From Microbacterium salitolerans (GTDB lineage: Bacteria; Actinomycetota; Actinomycetes; Actinomycetales; Microbacteriaceae), in NCBI RefSeq assembly GCF_019720895.1, contig NZ_JAHKSH010000005.1, positions 335,711 through 399,710 of the forward strand: a stretch of DNA of 64,000 bases, read 5' to 3'. Positions 9,235 to 18,595 of this stretch are shown here, one piece after another. A program made the translations under genes and the position numbers. Numbering within the stretch: position 1 is the first letter of the stretch; each line of letters begins with the position of its first letter. The notes beneath the pieces were generated by a model. That model was not told the DNA's origin. It saw only the letters and a program-made list of their open reading frames with translations, and ran no database searches.

Positions 9235-9492
9235 GCGCTTCCCCTTTTCCGAGGCGACCAGGGTCGCCGTCTCAACATGTGATTGCAACATGCCCGAGCG
9301 GGAAGACCCAGCAGATTCCTAGCTCCCCCAACAGACACAGCATGCTCACGATACAAAAAATCCGGATAGATTGGGAAAAAATCTCTGAACAGCCGATGAC
9401 GGGACAGCGACGCCGGCACGCGCTTCCCTGAGAATCCGCGGACAGATCGACGTAAACTGAAATTTTTTCTACACCTGTCTTGCGAGGGATCC

Positions 9493-9786
9493 ATGGACCC
9501 ACAGACCTTCGTCGGTGCGACGTTCCTCAGCTCCGAGAACGGTCGGCCGCGACTGACCTTCTCGAGCGACGGCACCTACTCGGGCTCCGACGGCTGCAAC
9601 GGACTGCAGGGCGGTTACACGCTCGACGGCGACACGATCACCCTCGCCCCCGGGCTCTCCACGCTGCGTGCGTGCCGGGGCGTCGACAGCTGGCTGCACG
9701 CCGCGAAGACGCTCGAACTCGACGGCGACACGCTGCGCGTCTGCGACGCGACCGGCGCCGAGATCGGCGCACTGACGCGCGACTGA
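9493..9786 (+). CDS. META-domain protein without signal peptide
   Basis: A 97-residue protein consisting almost entirely of one META-like domain. It shares GTYSGSDGCNGLQGGY and STLRACRGVDSWL..AKTLELDGDTL with the lipoprotein at 4275, including both cysteines, but lacks the signal peptide and lipobox. The ATG has a GAGGG ribosome site; I see no better upstream start, so it would stay in the cytoplasm unless the start is wrong. It is divergent from the second protease, giving a META/protease pairing that mirrors the first pair. Function is unknown. Confidence 0.75.
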   Translation: MDPQTFVGATFLSSENGRPRLTFSSDGTYSGSDGCNGLQGGYTLDGDTITLAPGLSTLRACRGVDSWLHAAKTLELDGDTLRVCDATGAEIGALTRD

Positions 9787-9807
9787 TCCGCCGACCAGAC
9801 GAAATGA

Positions 9808-9849
9808 GGCGGCTCGCGCACCCATCCCCCGATGGATCCGCGAGCCGCC
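9808..9849 (+). terminator. Terminator after the second META gene
   Basis: GGCGGCTCGCG (9808-9818) pairs with CGCGAGCCGCC (9839-9849), with an inner ATCC/GGAT extension. It starts 22 bases after the stop codon, without a clear T-run. Confidence 0.6.
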
Positions 9850-10093
9850 ACTCGGGAAGGATCTCCACGTTCCTCGCCGCGCCCGGTCTTACTTCCCCCG
9901 AATGCCGGGCGACGCCTCTCTCACCCGTCAAGACGGCGGATCACGCGTTTCGTGACGCGACTCCGGCAAGTTTTTCTCCAGATCCTAGAAACCCTTGGTC
10001 AGGCACAACATCCGCGGTGAAGATCGATCGCCGCTTGGCACGAAGCACCCTCGCGGGGGAGAATCATACGAACGCCCGAACCCGAGGAGCACC

Positions 10094-12877
10094 ATGCCCG
10101 ACACGCACGACGAGCACGTCCCAGACGTGTCAGACGTGTCGGATGGCGACCTCGTCCTGCGGTCCCGCTCGGGCGATACGGCGGCATTCGGTGAGCTCTG
10201 GGCGCGTCACTACCGCTCGGGAATCACCGCCGCGCGAGGCGTGACGTCGAGCATCGACTCCGACGATCTCGTGCAGGAGGCCTACGCCAAGATCTTCCAG
10301 ACCGTGCAGCGCGGCGGCGGGCCGACGGGCTCGTTCCGCGCGTATCTGTTCACGACGATCCGGCACACGGCGGCGACCTGGGGGCGCTCCCGCGGCGATG
10401 TCGCGATCGACGAGATGGATCACATCCAGGATCCGTCCACGACCGACGACGCCGCCGAGGCCGCGCTCGATCGCGGACTCACCCACACGGCCTTCCGCAG
10501 CCTGCCCACACGCTGGCAGGAAGTGCTCTGGTACACCGAGATCGAGCAGATGAAGCCGCGCGAGGTCGGCCCCCTGCTCGGGATGAAGTCGGCGGCTGTC
10601 TCGCAGCTCGCCGTTCGCGCACGCGAAGGGCTCCGTGAGGCGTGGATCCAGGCGCACCTCGCGTCCGTCGAAGACGGGTCCGAGCATCAGTGGGTCATCG
10701 AGCGCCTCGGCGCGCACACACGCGGAAATGTCGGATCGCGCGACCGCAAGCGACTCGACGCGCACCTCGCCGACTGCGCGCGCTGCACCATCGTCGCGTC
10801 TGAGGCGAAGGACGTCGGCAGCCGCCTCGCGATGATCCTCCTCCCCCTCGCGATCGGGGTTCCGGCCGCCGGCGCCTACCTCGCGTCCCTGCAGCGCGGC
10901 GAGCAGGCCCTCGTCGCCCTCGCTGTCATGCCTCCCGCCGTCGTCGAGGGAGCCGCCACCGGCGGCGCGGCCGTCGCCGGTGGCGGCGCCGCACTCGCGG
11001 GCGCGGGCGGCGGTGCGAGCGGCGGGTCCTCCGGCGGCGCCTCCTCCGGCGCCGCGTGGACAGTCGGCGGGCTGGTCACGGCGAGCGTGGCGACGGCTGC
11101 CGTCGTCGCAGCTGTGGCGGCAGCGTCGTTCTCGGCGAATCCCTCCGGCCCCTCGGCCGCCGGCGATGCCTTCGGCGGAGCGCCGGTACCGAACGAGGCG
11201 TCGATCGAGGCATCCGACGACCTCAGCGAGAGCACCGAGCCGGACGACGCGCCCGACGACGCGGACGATTCCGAAGACGAGTCGACGGCGCCCCTCGCGA
11301 TCACCGGAGCGCACGTGGTCAACGCGCAGTCGCGCACCGTCTCGCTCGCGGTGAGCGGTGAGGCAGGCGCGTCGGTCCTCGTCCGCGTCGGCGACGGCAG
11401 CTCGACGGGCGCCGGCGGCTCGGGCGATCAGCCCGCGATGTCCGTCCTGCGCGCCGTCGGCGGAGCATCGGCCGGGGAATCGACGATCGACGGCGGCGGA
11501 TCCGCCAGCCTCACGTTCTCCCTCACGGCCGACCAGGTGCGCAGCGACGCCTCCGTCTCGGTCGTCTACGACGAATCGGCCGAGGTCCCCGTCTCCACGA
11601 CGCTCTCGGCCCTGGGCGTGCGGGACGACCTGCTCCACGCGCTCGAGCCGACGCCCACCCCCAACCCCACGCCGACTCCCGAGCCGACCCCGGATCCTGA
11701 GCCGACGCCCGATCCCGAGCCGACGCCCGAGCTGCCGCAGCCGGATCCGCCGCGCCCCGGCCCGGAGCCCGCCCCCGAGCCTCCGAAGCCGAGTCCGACG
11801 CCCACGCCGACCCCGTCTCCCGCACCTCCGGCGCCCGCCGCTCCCGCCGCGCCGCAGGACGTGGTCACGTCGGTCGACGGCGACAGCGTCACGGTCGAGT
11901 GGAACGGCGTCGACGACGCCAAGGACTACACGGTCTACCGCGGCAGCGACGAGGAGTTCGACGACGCCGAAGAGATCGACGCGCTCGAAGAGACCTCGTT
12001 CGTCGACGCGAACCTGGAGCCCGGCACGTACCACTACTTCGTCACCGCCACCGGTCCGGGCGGAGAGAGCGACCCGAGCGAGGCCGTCGAGGCGACGGTG
12101 AAGGAGCCGGAATCGGCCCCGTCGCCGACGCCCACTCCAACACCTGCGCCCGAGCCGACACCCACGCCCGACCCCAGTCCCGAGCCGAAGCCGGAGCCCA
12201 CGCCGGATCCGACTCCCGATCCCACGCCTGAGCCCGAGTCTGTGACCCCGGACGCTCCGGAGGACGTCGTCGCGGTCGCCGTCGATACGAGCATCAGCGT
12301 CGAGTGGACGCCGGTCGACGACGCCGAGATGTACAACGTGTACCGCGCCGATGGCTCGGCCGGCTTCGGATCCGCACACGTGGTGGCCGAGGGAACGGCC
12401 GAGATCGCCCTCGAGCAGACCGATCTCGCGCCCGGCAGGTACACCTACTTCGTCACGGCGATCGCCGACGAGGAGAGCACGGCGACCGCGTCCGAGCCAG
12501 TGACCATCGAGGAGCCCGCGCCCGAGGCGCTGTTCCCCGAGGGCGCGCCGGCGATCGCGGCGGCCACGCTCGTCGATCCGCCGGGCCTCCTGGCGAACGA
12601 CTACGCGCTCGACCTCACTGGTGCGCCCGGTGCGACGCTCAACCTGCGCTTCACGGGCCTGATCGACGGCATCTCCGAGACGACCGACGTCGACCTGACG
12701 CTCGACGAGAGCGGCAGGGCGACGTACACCCTGCGCGTCGGCATCCTCTCGACGGAGAACCCGATCGCCCTCCGCTACATCGGACAGGATGACGCTGGCG
12801 CCCGCGTCGAGAGCGACGACGTATCGGCCTTCACGATCGGCGACTTCGGCGAGGCGGACGGCCCCGCACCCTCCTGA
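10094..12877 (+). CDS. Membrane-anchored ECF sigma factor fused to zinc-finger, proline-rich and FN3 domains
   Basis: At 927 residues this is far longer than a normal ECF sigma factor (about 170-220). Sigma region 2 (about residues 25-95, with SIDSDDLVQEAYAKIF) and region 4 (about 140-190, with LPTRWQEVLWYTEIEQMKPREVG) are intact. Next is an anti-sigma-type zinc motif, HLADCARC, near residue 225, then two hydrophobic segments (about 245-267 and 322-346), an acidic linker, a proline-threonine spacer from about 518, one FN3 domain (about 586-673), another PT spacer and a second FN3 (about 719-805). The C-terminal half would be outside the membrane. The sigma and its zinc finger are thus one polypeptide, perhaps released by proteolysis. 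ATG 10094 has GAGGAGC. Confidence 0.85.
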   Translation: MPDTHDEHVPDVSDVSDGDLVLRSRSGDTAAFGELWARHYRSGITAARGVTSSIDSDDLVQEAYAKIFQTVQRGGGPTGSFRAYLFTTIRHTAATWGRSRGDVAIDEMDHIQDPSTTDDAAEAALDRGLTHTAFRSLPTRWQEVLWYTEIEQMKPREVGPLLGMKSAAVSQLAVRAREGLREAWIQAHLASVEDGSEHQWVIERLGAHTRGNVGSRDRKRLDAHLADCARCTIVASEAKDVGSRLAMILLPLAIGVPAAGAYLASLQRGEQALVALAVMPPAVVEGAATGGAAVAGGGAALAGAGGGASGGSSGGASSGAAWTVGGLVTASVATAAVVAAVAAASFSANPSGPSAAGDAFGGAPVPNEASIEASDDLSESTEPDDAPDDADDSEDESTAPLAITGAHVVNAQSRTVSLAVSGEAGASVLVRVGDGSSTGAGGSGDQPAMSVLRAVGGASAGESTIDGGGSASLTFSLTADQVRSDASVSVVYDESAEVPVSTTLSALGVRDDLLHALEPTPTPNPTPTPEPTPDPEPTPDPEPTPELPQPDPPRPGPEPAPEPPKPSPTPTPTPSPAPPAPAAPAAPQDVVTSVDGDSVTVEWNGVDDAKDYTVYRGSDEEFDDAEEIDALEETSFVDANLEPGTYHYFVTATGPGGESDPSEAVEATVKEPESAPSPTPTPTPAPEPTPTPDPSPEPKPEPTPDPTPDPTPEPESVTPDAPEDVVAVAVDTSISVEWTPVDDAEMYNVYRADGSAGFGSAHVVAEGTAEIALEQTDLAPGRYTYFVTAIADEESTATASEPVTIEEPAPEALFPEGAPAIAAATLVDPPGLLANDYALDLTGAPGATLNLRFTGLIDGISETTDVDLTLDESGRATYTLRVGILSTENPIALRYIGQDDAGARVESDDVSAFTIGDFGEADGPAPS

Positions 12878-13050
12878 GGAGATGCGCACTCCTGAGGATC
12901 CGCCCGCCCCGGATCATCATCAATCCAGCACATCTCCTCACGAACGCACTTCTCGCGCAACGCACCCCGCACCCTCCTGAGGAGATGCGCGCTCCTGAGG
13001 ATCCGCCTGCCCGGGAGCTTCCTCAATCCGGCACATCTCCTCACGAACGC
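12862..13050. repeat. Two tandem copies of a 103-base hairpin-forming repeat
   Basis: Copy 1 starts at 12862 and copy 2 at 12965 (period 103). Each begins CCCCGCACCCTCCTGAGGAG and ends with GCACATCTCCTCACGAACGC, so GAGGAGATGCGC and GCACATCTCCTC can pair across each unit with one mismatch. Copy 1 includes the last four codons and stop of the sigma gene; copy 2 runs into the 3' end of the alpha-glucosidase. The interiors diverge, so this is an old duplication. It may act as a double terminator between the convergent genes. Confidence 0.75.
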
Positions 13051-14684
13051 GCAGGCACGACCCATGCCGCCGCGTCGGGCGGCAGCAGCCCCTCCTCGAG
13101 GTCCGCGCTGAGGGCGATCGCGTGGCCCTCCGGGAGCGCGAGGGGGTCCTCGCCGAGGTTCGCGAGGACCATCACGTCGCCGTTGCGGAACGCCAGGACG
13201 TCGTCGCCGGCGCCGTCCATCCATTCGACGTCCCCCGTGCCGAGGCCGTGCTCGCGGCGCAGCCGGAGGATCCGCCGGTAGAGCGACAGCGTCGACGACG
13301 GATCCGCGATCTGCGCGTCGCGCGCGAACGACCCCCAGTGCGGCGGCTGCGGAAGCCACGACTCCCCCGTGTCGTTGAAGCCGTGCGACGGGCCATCTGC
13401 CGTCCAGGGAAGGGGGACGCGGCATCCGTCGCGCCCGTAGGCTTCGCCTTCCGATCGGAAGAAGCGCGGATCCTGGCGCTCGTCATCGGCGATCTCCGTC
13501 ACCTCGGGCAACCCGAGCTCCTCGCCCTGATACAGGTAGGAGGATCCGGGGAGGCCGAGCATCACCATCGTCGCCGCACGGCCGCGGCGCAGAGCGATCA
13601 CCGGGTCGGGAAGGACCGCGGAGTCGGGTCCGAGAGCGACGGACTGCTCCTCGGCCGGGAGCGCGAGCCGCGACGTGTGGCGCACGACGTCGTGGTTCGA
13701 GAGCACCCAGGTCGACGGCGCCCCGACGGCGCCGAACACCTCGCGCGACTCGTCGATCACTGCGCGCAGACGTTCGGCGTCCCATGGCGTGCCCAGGTAG
13801 TTCATGTTGAACGCCTGATGCATCTCGTCGGGTCGCACCCACAGGGCGACCTGCGCGAGCGTGGGCAGCCAGGCTTCGGCACAGAGCGCGCGGTCGCCGT
13901 CGTAGGAGTCGAGCAGCCGCCGCCAGTCGCGGTAGATCTCGTGAACGCCCTCCTGCGCGAGGTACGGGGCCTCGTTGCCGAGGCCGCCCATCGCCCCGGT
14001 GCGGGTGGTGTCGTGATCGGGCAGGTCGGGATCCTTCACGAGGCCGTGCGCGACGTCGACGCGGAAGCCGTCGGCGCCACGGTCGAGCCAGAACCGCAGG
14101 ATGCTGCGGAACTCCTCCCGCACCTCCTCGTTCTGCCAGTTGAAGTCGGGCTGCGAGCTGTCGAACAGATGCAGGTACCACTGGCCGGGCGACCCATCCG
14201 GATCGACCGTGCGGGTCCACGCGGATCCCCCGAAGAAGGACGGCCAGTTGTTGGGCGGTTCCTCGCCGCGCGGCCCCTTGCCATCGGAGAAGATGTAGCG
14301 CGCGCGCTCGGGGGAACGAGGAGCCGCGGCGAGCGCCTGCTGGAACCACGGATGCTGGTCGCTCGAGTGGTTCGGCACGAGGTCGACGATGACGCGGATC
14401 CCCCTCTCGTGCGCCGCCGCGAGGAACGCGTCGAAGTCGGCGAGCGTGCCGAACAGCGGGTCGATGTCGCGGTAGTCGCTGATGTCGTATCCCGCGTCCT
14501 TCTGGGGCGACGGCATGAAGGGCGAGAACCAGACGGCGTCGACGCCGAGGTCGGCGAGGTGGTCGATGCGCGAGAGCGCCCCGGCGAGATCGCCGATGCC
14601 GTCGCCGTCCGCATCGGCGAACGAGCGCGGGTAGACCTGGTAGATGACGGCGGATCGCCACCACTCGGCACGGGGAGTCGTCAT
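13041..14684 (-). CDS. GH13 alpha-glucosidase (oligo-1,6-glucosidase type)
   Basis: A 547-residue cytoplasmic glycoside hydrolase that should cleave the terminal glucose of malto- or isomalto-oligosaccharides. The four GH13 regions are present: DLVPNHSS, GFRVDVAHG with nucleophile D210, AEAW with acid/base E270, and LSNHD with D332. The N-terminal WWRSAVIYQVYPRSFADADGDGIGDL is typical of the oligo-1,6-glucosidase/alpha-glucosidase subfamily. ATG 14684 was chosen because the conserved N-terminus begins there. It lies 40 bases after a close paralogue and is last in the sugar-uptake operon. Exact linkage specificity cannot be read from the sequence. Confidence 0.9.
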   Translation of the reverse strand: MTTPRAEWWRSAVIYQVYPRSFADADGDGIGDLAGALSRIDHLADLGVDAVWFSPFMPSPQKDAGYDISDYRDIDPLFGTLADFDAFLAAAHERGIRVIVDLVPNHSSDQHPWFQQALAAAPRSPERARYIFSDGKGPRGEEPPNNWPSFFGGSAWTRTVDPDGSPGQWYLHLFDSSQPDFNWQNEEVREEFRSILRFWLDRGADGFRVDVAHGLVKDPDLPDHDTTRTGAMGGLGNEAPYLAQEGVHEIYRDWRRLLDSYDGDRALCAEAWLPTLAQVALWVRPDEMHQAFNMNYLGTPWDAERLRAVIDESREVFGAVGAPSTWVLSNHDVVRHTSRLALPAEEQSVALGPDSAVLPDPVIALRRGRAATMVMLGLPGSSYLYQGEELGLPEVTEIADDERQDPRFFRSEGEAYGRDGCRVPLPWTADGPSHGFNDTGESWLPQPPHWGSFARDAQIADPSSTLSLYRRILRLRREHGLGTGDVEWMDGAGDDVLAFRNGDVMVLANLGEDPLALPEGHAIALSADLEEGLLPPDAAAWVVPARS

Positions 14685-14724
14685 GCGTCGATGATCGTGC
14701 CCTGCGACGGCGACGCGCAAGCGA

Positions 14725-16440
14725 TCAGCCGCCGTACTTCTCGACGAGGTCGTCGATGTCCGAGGGGACGATCGGCACACCGCCCGTCTCGGGGCCGATC
14801 GGCACGCCGCCCGAGTCGATCCATACGGCCGTATCGGTTGGCAGATGCGCGTCCGCGAGCGGGCCGCTCGCGGCGATCACCTGACCCGACGGCAGGGGGA
14901 ACGGCTGCTCGCCGAAGTTCACCACGACCGTGATGTCGTGGTTGTGGAACGCCAGCACGTCCTCGCCGACATCGTCGATCCACACGAGCACGCTGCGACC
15001 CAGACGACGGGCGCGCCGCTCGCGCAGGAGCCGCCGATACAGGTTGAGGGTGGATCCCGGATCCGCTCGCTCGACATCGCGCGCGTGCACATCCCACCCC
15101 TCCGGCTGGGGCAGCCAGGTCTCGCCGGTCTCGCTGAACCCCGCGGAGGGCGCACCCGCCGTCCACGGGATCGGCACGCGGCAGCCGTCGCGGCCGTAGC
15201 GGCGCCCCTGCGTGCGCGCGAATGTCGGATCCTGTCGCGCCTCGTCCGGGATGTCGACGACCTCAGGCAGCCCCAGCTCCTCGCCCTGGTACAGGTACGC
15301 GGATCCGGGGAGCGCGAGCATGAGCATCGTCGCCGCGCGCGCCCGGTGCAGGCCCGTCTCGTGCTCGGGGATGCGCGGCGAGCGCGGGCCGATTCCGTCA
15401 TCCTGGTCGGGCGGCAGCATCAGTCGCGTCGCGTGGCGGATGACGTCGTGGTTCGACAGCACCCACGTCGCCGGCGCGCCGACGGCGGGGTACGCGCGCA
15501 GCGACTCGGTGATGACGTCGCGCAGGGCCTGCGGATCCCACCCCGTCATGAGGTAGCCGAAGTTGAACGCCTGGTGCATCTCGTCGCGGCGCACCCACAG
15601 CGCCGTCTTGTCCGCCGTCGAGAGCCATGCCTCGGCGCAGAGCACCCGGTCGCCCTCGTACTCGGCCATCACCTGGTGCCACTCGCGGAAGATGTCGTGC
15701 ACCTCGGGCTGGCCGCGGTAGGGCGAGAGGTCGTCCCTGCTGCCCATCGGGCCGGAGTTCGATGGCTTCTGGTGGTCGCCCATCTCCTCCTTCTTGATGA
15801 GGCCGTGCGCGACGTCGACACGGAAGCCGTCCACTCCCCTGTCGAGCCAGAACCGCAGGATGTCGAGGAACTCGGCCCGCACCTCCGGGTTCCGCCAGTT
15901 GAAATCGGGCTGCGAGCTGTCGAACAGGTGCAGGTACCACTGGCCGGCGGATCCGTCGGGTTCGGTGATGCGTTCCCACGCGGATCCGCCGAACTCGCTC
16001 TCCCAGTTGTTGGGCGGCAGCTCGCCGTCGGATCCGCGGCCGTCGAGGAAGAGATATCGCTCGCGAGCCGCGGATCCGGGGCCCGCCGCCAGCGCCTCCT
16101 GGAACCAGGCGTGCGCGACCGACGAGTGGTTCGGGACGAGATCGACGATGACGCGGATCCCCCGCTCATGCGCCGCCGCGAGGAACGCGTCGAAGTCGAC
16201 GAGCGTGCCGAACAGCGGATCGATGTCGCGGTAGTCGGCAACGTCGTATCCCGCATCGCGCTGCGGAGACCGCATGAAGGGCGAGAACCAGATCGCATCG
16301 ACGCCGAGGTCGGCGAGATCGTCGATGCGGGTGAGGGCGCCGGGCAGATCACCGACGCCGTCGCCGTTCGCATCGGCGAACGAACGGGGATAGATCTGAT
16401 AGATGACGGCTTCGCGCCACCACTCGTCGCCCAGTGCCAT
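14725..16440 (-). CDS. GH13 alpha-glucosidase, paralogue
   Basis: A 571-residue paralogue of the next gene, with the same GH13 motifs in the same positions: DLVPNHSS, GFRVDVAHG (D209), AEAW (E270) and SNHD (D332). Differences cluster in the loop after the nucleophile (KKEEMGDHQKPSN) and in a longer C-terminus, so the two may split substrates by chain length or linkage. The ATG at 16440 follows GAAGGGGC. It lies 89 bases downstream of the sugar permease genes, consistent with hydrolysis of the imported oligosaccharide in the cytoplasm. Confidence 0.9.
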   Translation of the reverse strand: MALGDEWWREAVIYQIYPRSFADANGDGVGDLPGALTRIDDLADLGVDAIWFSPFMRSPQRDAGYDVADYRDIDPLFGTLVDFDAFLAAAHERGIRVIVDLVPNHSSVAHAWFQEALAAGPGSAARERYLFLDGRGSDGELPPNNWESEFGGSAWERITEPDGSAGQWYLHLFDSSQPDFNWRNPEVRAEFLDILRFWLDRGVDGFRVDVAHGLIKKEEMGDHQKPSNSGPMGSRDDLSPYRGQPEVHDIFREWHQVMAEYEGDRVLCAEAWLSTADKTALWVRRDEMHQAFNFGYLMTGWDPQALRDVITESLRAYPAVGAPATWVLSNHDVIRHATRLMLPPDQDDGIGPRSPRIPEHETGLHRARAATMLMLALPGSAYLYQGEELGLPEVVDIPDEARQDPTFARTQGRRYGRDGCRVPIPWTAGAPSAGFSETGETWLPQPEGWDVHARDVERADPGSTLNLYRRLLRERRARRLGRSVLVWIDDVGEDVLAFHNHDITVVVNFGEQPFPLPSGQVIAASGPLADAHLPTDTAVWIDSGGVPIGPETGGVPIVPSDIDDLVEKYGG

Positions 16441-16529
16441 CGCGGTTGCCCCTTCGTGTCGCGACCGTTGTCCCGATCCTGTCGTCCGACAGGACCGGGA
16501 CGCAAGCCGACGCCGAGGCGTCCGTCGCG

Positions 16530-17459
16530 TCAGCCCTTCGCGGCGCCGGCCAGCAGACCGCGCACGAAGAACCGCTGGAGCAGAAGGAACACGAGCAGCG
16601 GGACCGCGATCGCGATGAACGCGCCCGCTGTGAGCAGGTGCCAGTCGCCGCCGCGCTCGCCGACCATCTGCGCCAGCAGCTTCGTGACGGGCGCCACGGC
16701 GCCGTCCGCGAAGATCAGCGCGACGAGCAGGTCGTTCCACACCCAGAGGAACTGGAAGATCGCGAAGGAGGCGATCGCGGGCATCGACAGCGGCAGCACG
16801 ATGCGGAAGAAGATCTGCCCGTGGCTCGCGCCGTCGACGCGCGCCGCCTCGATGACGTCGCGCGGGATCTGCGCGATGAAGTTGTGCAGCAGGAAGATCG
16901 CGAGCGGCAGCGCGAAGATCGTGTGCGCGATCCACACCTGCGCGTACCCCGCCGCCCCGAACGCCTGGATCACCGGGAACCCGAAGACCTCGCCGCGGGA
17001 GAACAGCTGCAGCAGCGGGATGAACGCCATCTGGATCGGCACGATCTGCAGTGCGAACACGAACACGAACAGGAGGTTCTTGCCGGGGAAGTCCATCCAG
17101 GCGAACGCGTACGCCGCGAGCGTCGCGATGATGAGCGGGATGATGGCCGCCGGGATCGTGATGGCGAGCGAGTTGACGAACCCCTGCGCCATGTTGAACC
17201 CGGAGATGCTCGTGGACAGCGCCTCCGAGTAGTTCTCGAGCGTCCACCCCCAGTTCTGGAAGGCGGTCCACCAGCCCGACGTCTGGATCTCGTTCTGCGG
17301 GCGGAACGACGAGATCAGCACGCCGAACGTCGGGAGCGTCCAGACGATCGCGATGATGATCGCGGCGAGCGTCGCCCACCGCGAGGTGAGGCGCCGCTTC
17401 ACATCCCGCAGGGCGCGCGGCTTCGCCCCCGCCGTGGTGACAGTGCGCGTTTCGCTCAT
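16530..17459 (-). CDS. Sugar ABC transporter permease (MalG type)
   Basis: A 309-residue inner-membrane permease with six predicted membrane segments and the EAA loop EAARVDGASHGQIFFRIVLP, where the ATPase docks. The C-terminus RFFVRGLLAGAAKG is typical of MalG-type subunits. Its ATG overlaps the stop of the upstream permease by one base (TGATG), so translation is coupled. It should form a heterodimer with that protein to import alpha-glucosides delivered by the lipoprotein at 18596. No ATPase gene is nearby; such systems often use a shared MsmK-like ATPase encoded elsewhere. Confidence 0.93.
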   Translation of the reverse strand: MSETRTVTTAGAKPRALRDVKRRLTSRWATLAAIIIAIVWTLPTFGVLISSFRPQNEIQTSGWWTAFQNWGWTLENYSEALSTSISGFNMAQGFVNSLAITIPAAIIPLIIATLAAYAFAWMDFPGKNLLFVFVFALQIVPIQMAFIPLLQLFSRGEVFGFPVIQAFGAAGYAQVWIAHTIFALPLAIFLLHNFIAQIPRDVIEAARVDGASHGQIFFRIVLPLSMPAIASFAIFQFLWVWNDLLVALIFADGAVAPVTKLLAQMVGERGGDWHLLTAGAFIAIAVPLLVFLLLQRFFVRGLLAGAAKG

Positions 17460-18592
17460 CACACCGCCTCCCGATGCTTCTTGGTCTGCCTCGCGTTGTA
17501 GATGATCAGCGGGAGCACGAGCAGGAACAGCACGACCGCGTACGCCGCGGCGCGCCCCGCTTCGAACACGCGGAACTGCGAGTACATCTCGTTGGCGACG
17601 ACCGACGTGTTGTTGCCGCCGGCCGTCATCGTGCGCACGATGTCGAAGATCTTCATCGACGTCAGGGCGATCGTCGTCAGCACGACGATGATCGACGAGC
17701 GGATCCCCGGCACGATCACCTGCGTGAAGCGCTCGAACGCGTTCGCTCCGTCGAGCTGCGCCGCCTCGATCTGCTCTGTCGGCACGCCCTTGATGGCAGC
17801 GGACAGCACGACCATCGCGAAGCCCGTGTAGATCCACACGAACACGACGATGAGGAAGAACGTGTTCCAGGGCTCGACCTGCAGGAATCGCACCGGCTCA
17901 CCGCCGAGCCACACGATCACCTGATTCAGGAATCCGATCTGCTCGCGGTCGGCGGGACGCGCCGTGTACATGAAGCGCCAGATGATGCTCGCGCCGACGA
18001 ACGAGATCGCCATGGGGAGGAAGATCAGCGTCTTGTAGATCTTCTCGCCGCGCGTCTTGTCGATGAAGTAGGCGTACACGAGACCGATCACCGTCGAGAA
18101 CACGGGCGCCACGAGCACCCACACGATCGTGTTGAGGACCGTGCGGATGCCCTGTGGCTGCGTGAAGATCCAGGTGTAGTTGTCGAGTCCGACGAACTGG
18201 CTGCTGCTCGAGTTCATGAACGACTGCACGAACGTCTGGATCACCGGGAAGATCAGGCCGACGACCAGCAGCGCGAGCGCCGGGGCGAGGAACCCGAACA
18301 GCTGGAACAGGTACCCGGGCCCCCGCTTCCCTCGCTGATCGAGCCAGAAGAACAGCACGCCGAGCACGCCGGCGCCGATGATCGCCCACCACCAGGACTG
18401 CAGGATCCACAGGAGGAGCAGCGGGAGCACCACGCACGCGGCGAGGCGGATGAGGGTGTACACCCGCCCCTGCCGCGGCGCGATCTCGATGAAGAAGAGC
18501 AGCGCGCCGACGGCGAGAGCGAAGACCCCGATGATGAGCGGGATCTGCGCCCACGGCGACAGATAGCTGAGCCACTCGAGGAAAGCCGCCAT
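17459..18592 (-). CDS. Sugar ABC transporter permease (MalF type)
   Basis: A 377-residue permease with an EAA motif (EAAQLDGANAFERFTQVIVP). It has about three or four extra hydrophobic segments in the first 110 residues before the usual six, resembling the enlarged MalF-type subunits of actinobacterial alpha-glucoside transporters. It starts three bases after the binding-protein stop and overlaps the next permease. Together with 18596 and 16530 it forms the core uptake system, feeding the two GH13 enzymes. Confidence 0.92.
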   Translation of the reverse strand: MAAFLEWLSYLSPWAQIPLIIGVFALAVGALLFFIEIAPRQGRVYTLIRLAACVVLPLLLLWILQSWWWAIIGAGVLGVLFFWLDQRGKRGPGYLFQLFGFLAPALALLVVGLIFPVIQTFVQSFMNSSSSQFVGLDNYTWIFTQPQGIRTVLNTIVWVLVAPVFSTVIGLVYAYFIDKTRGEKIYKTLIFLPMAISFVGASIIWRFMYTARPADREQIGFLNQVIVWLGGEPVRFLQVEPWNTFFLIVVFVWIYTGFAMVVLSAAIKGVPTEQIEAAQLDGANAFERFTQVIVPGIRSSIIVVLTTIALTSMKIFDIVRTMTAGGNNTSVVANEMYSQFRVFEAGRAAAYAVVLFLLVLPLIIYNARQTKKHREAV

Positions 18593-18595
18593 GAC

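Noticed and set aside
9235-9291. Upstream ATG start for the second protease
   Set aside because: It adds 19 charged residues before the signal peptide and lacks a ribosome site; the TTG aligned with the sister gene is better.
10130-12889. A 919-codon open frame antisense to the sigma factor
   Set aside because: High-GC codon bias on the sense strand leaves few stops on the opposite strand; the translation is Arg/Gly/Val-rich and shows no domain.
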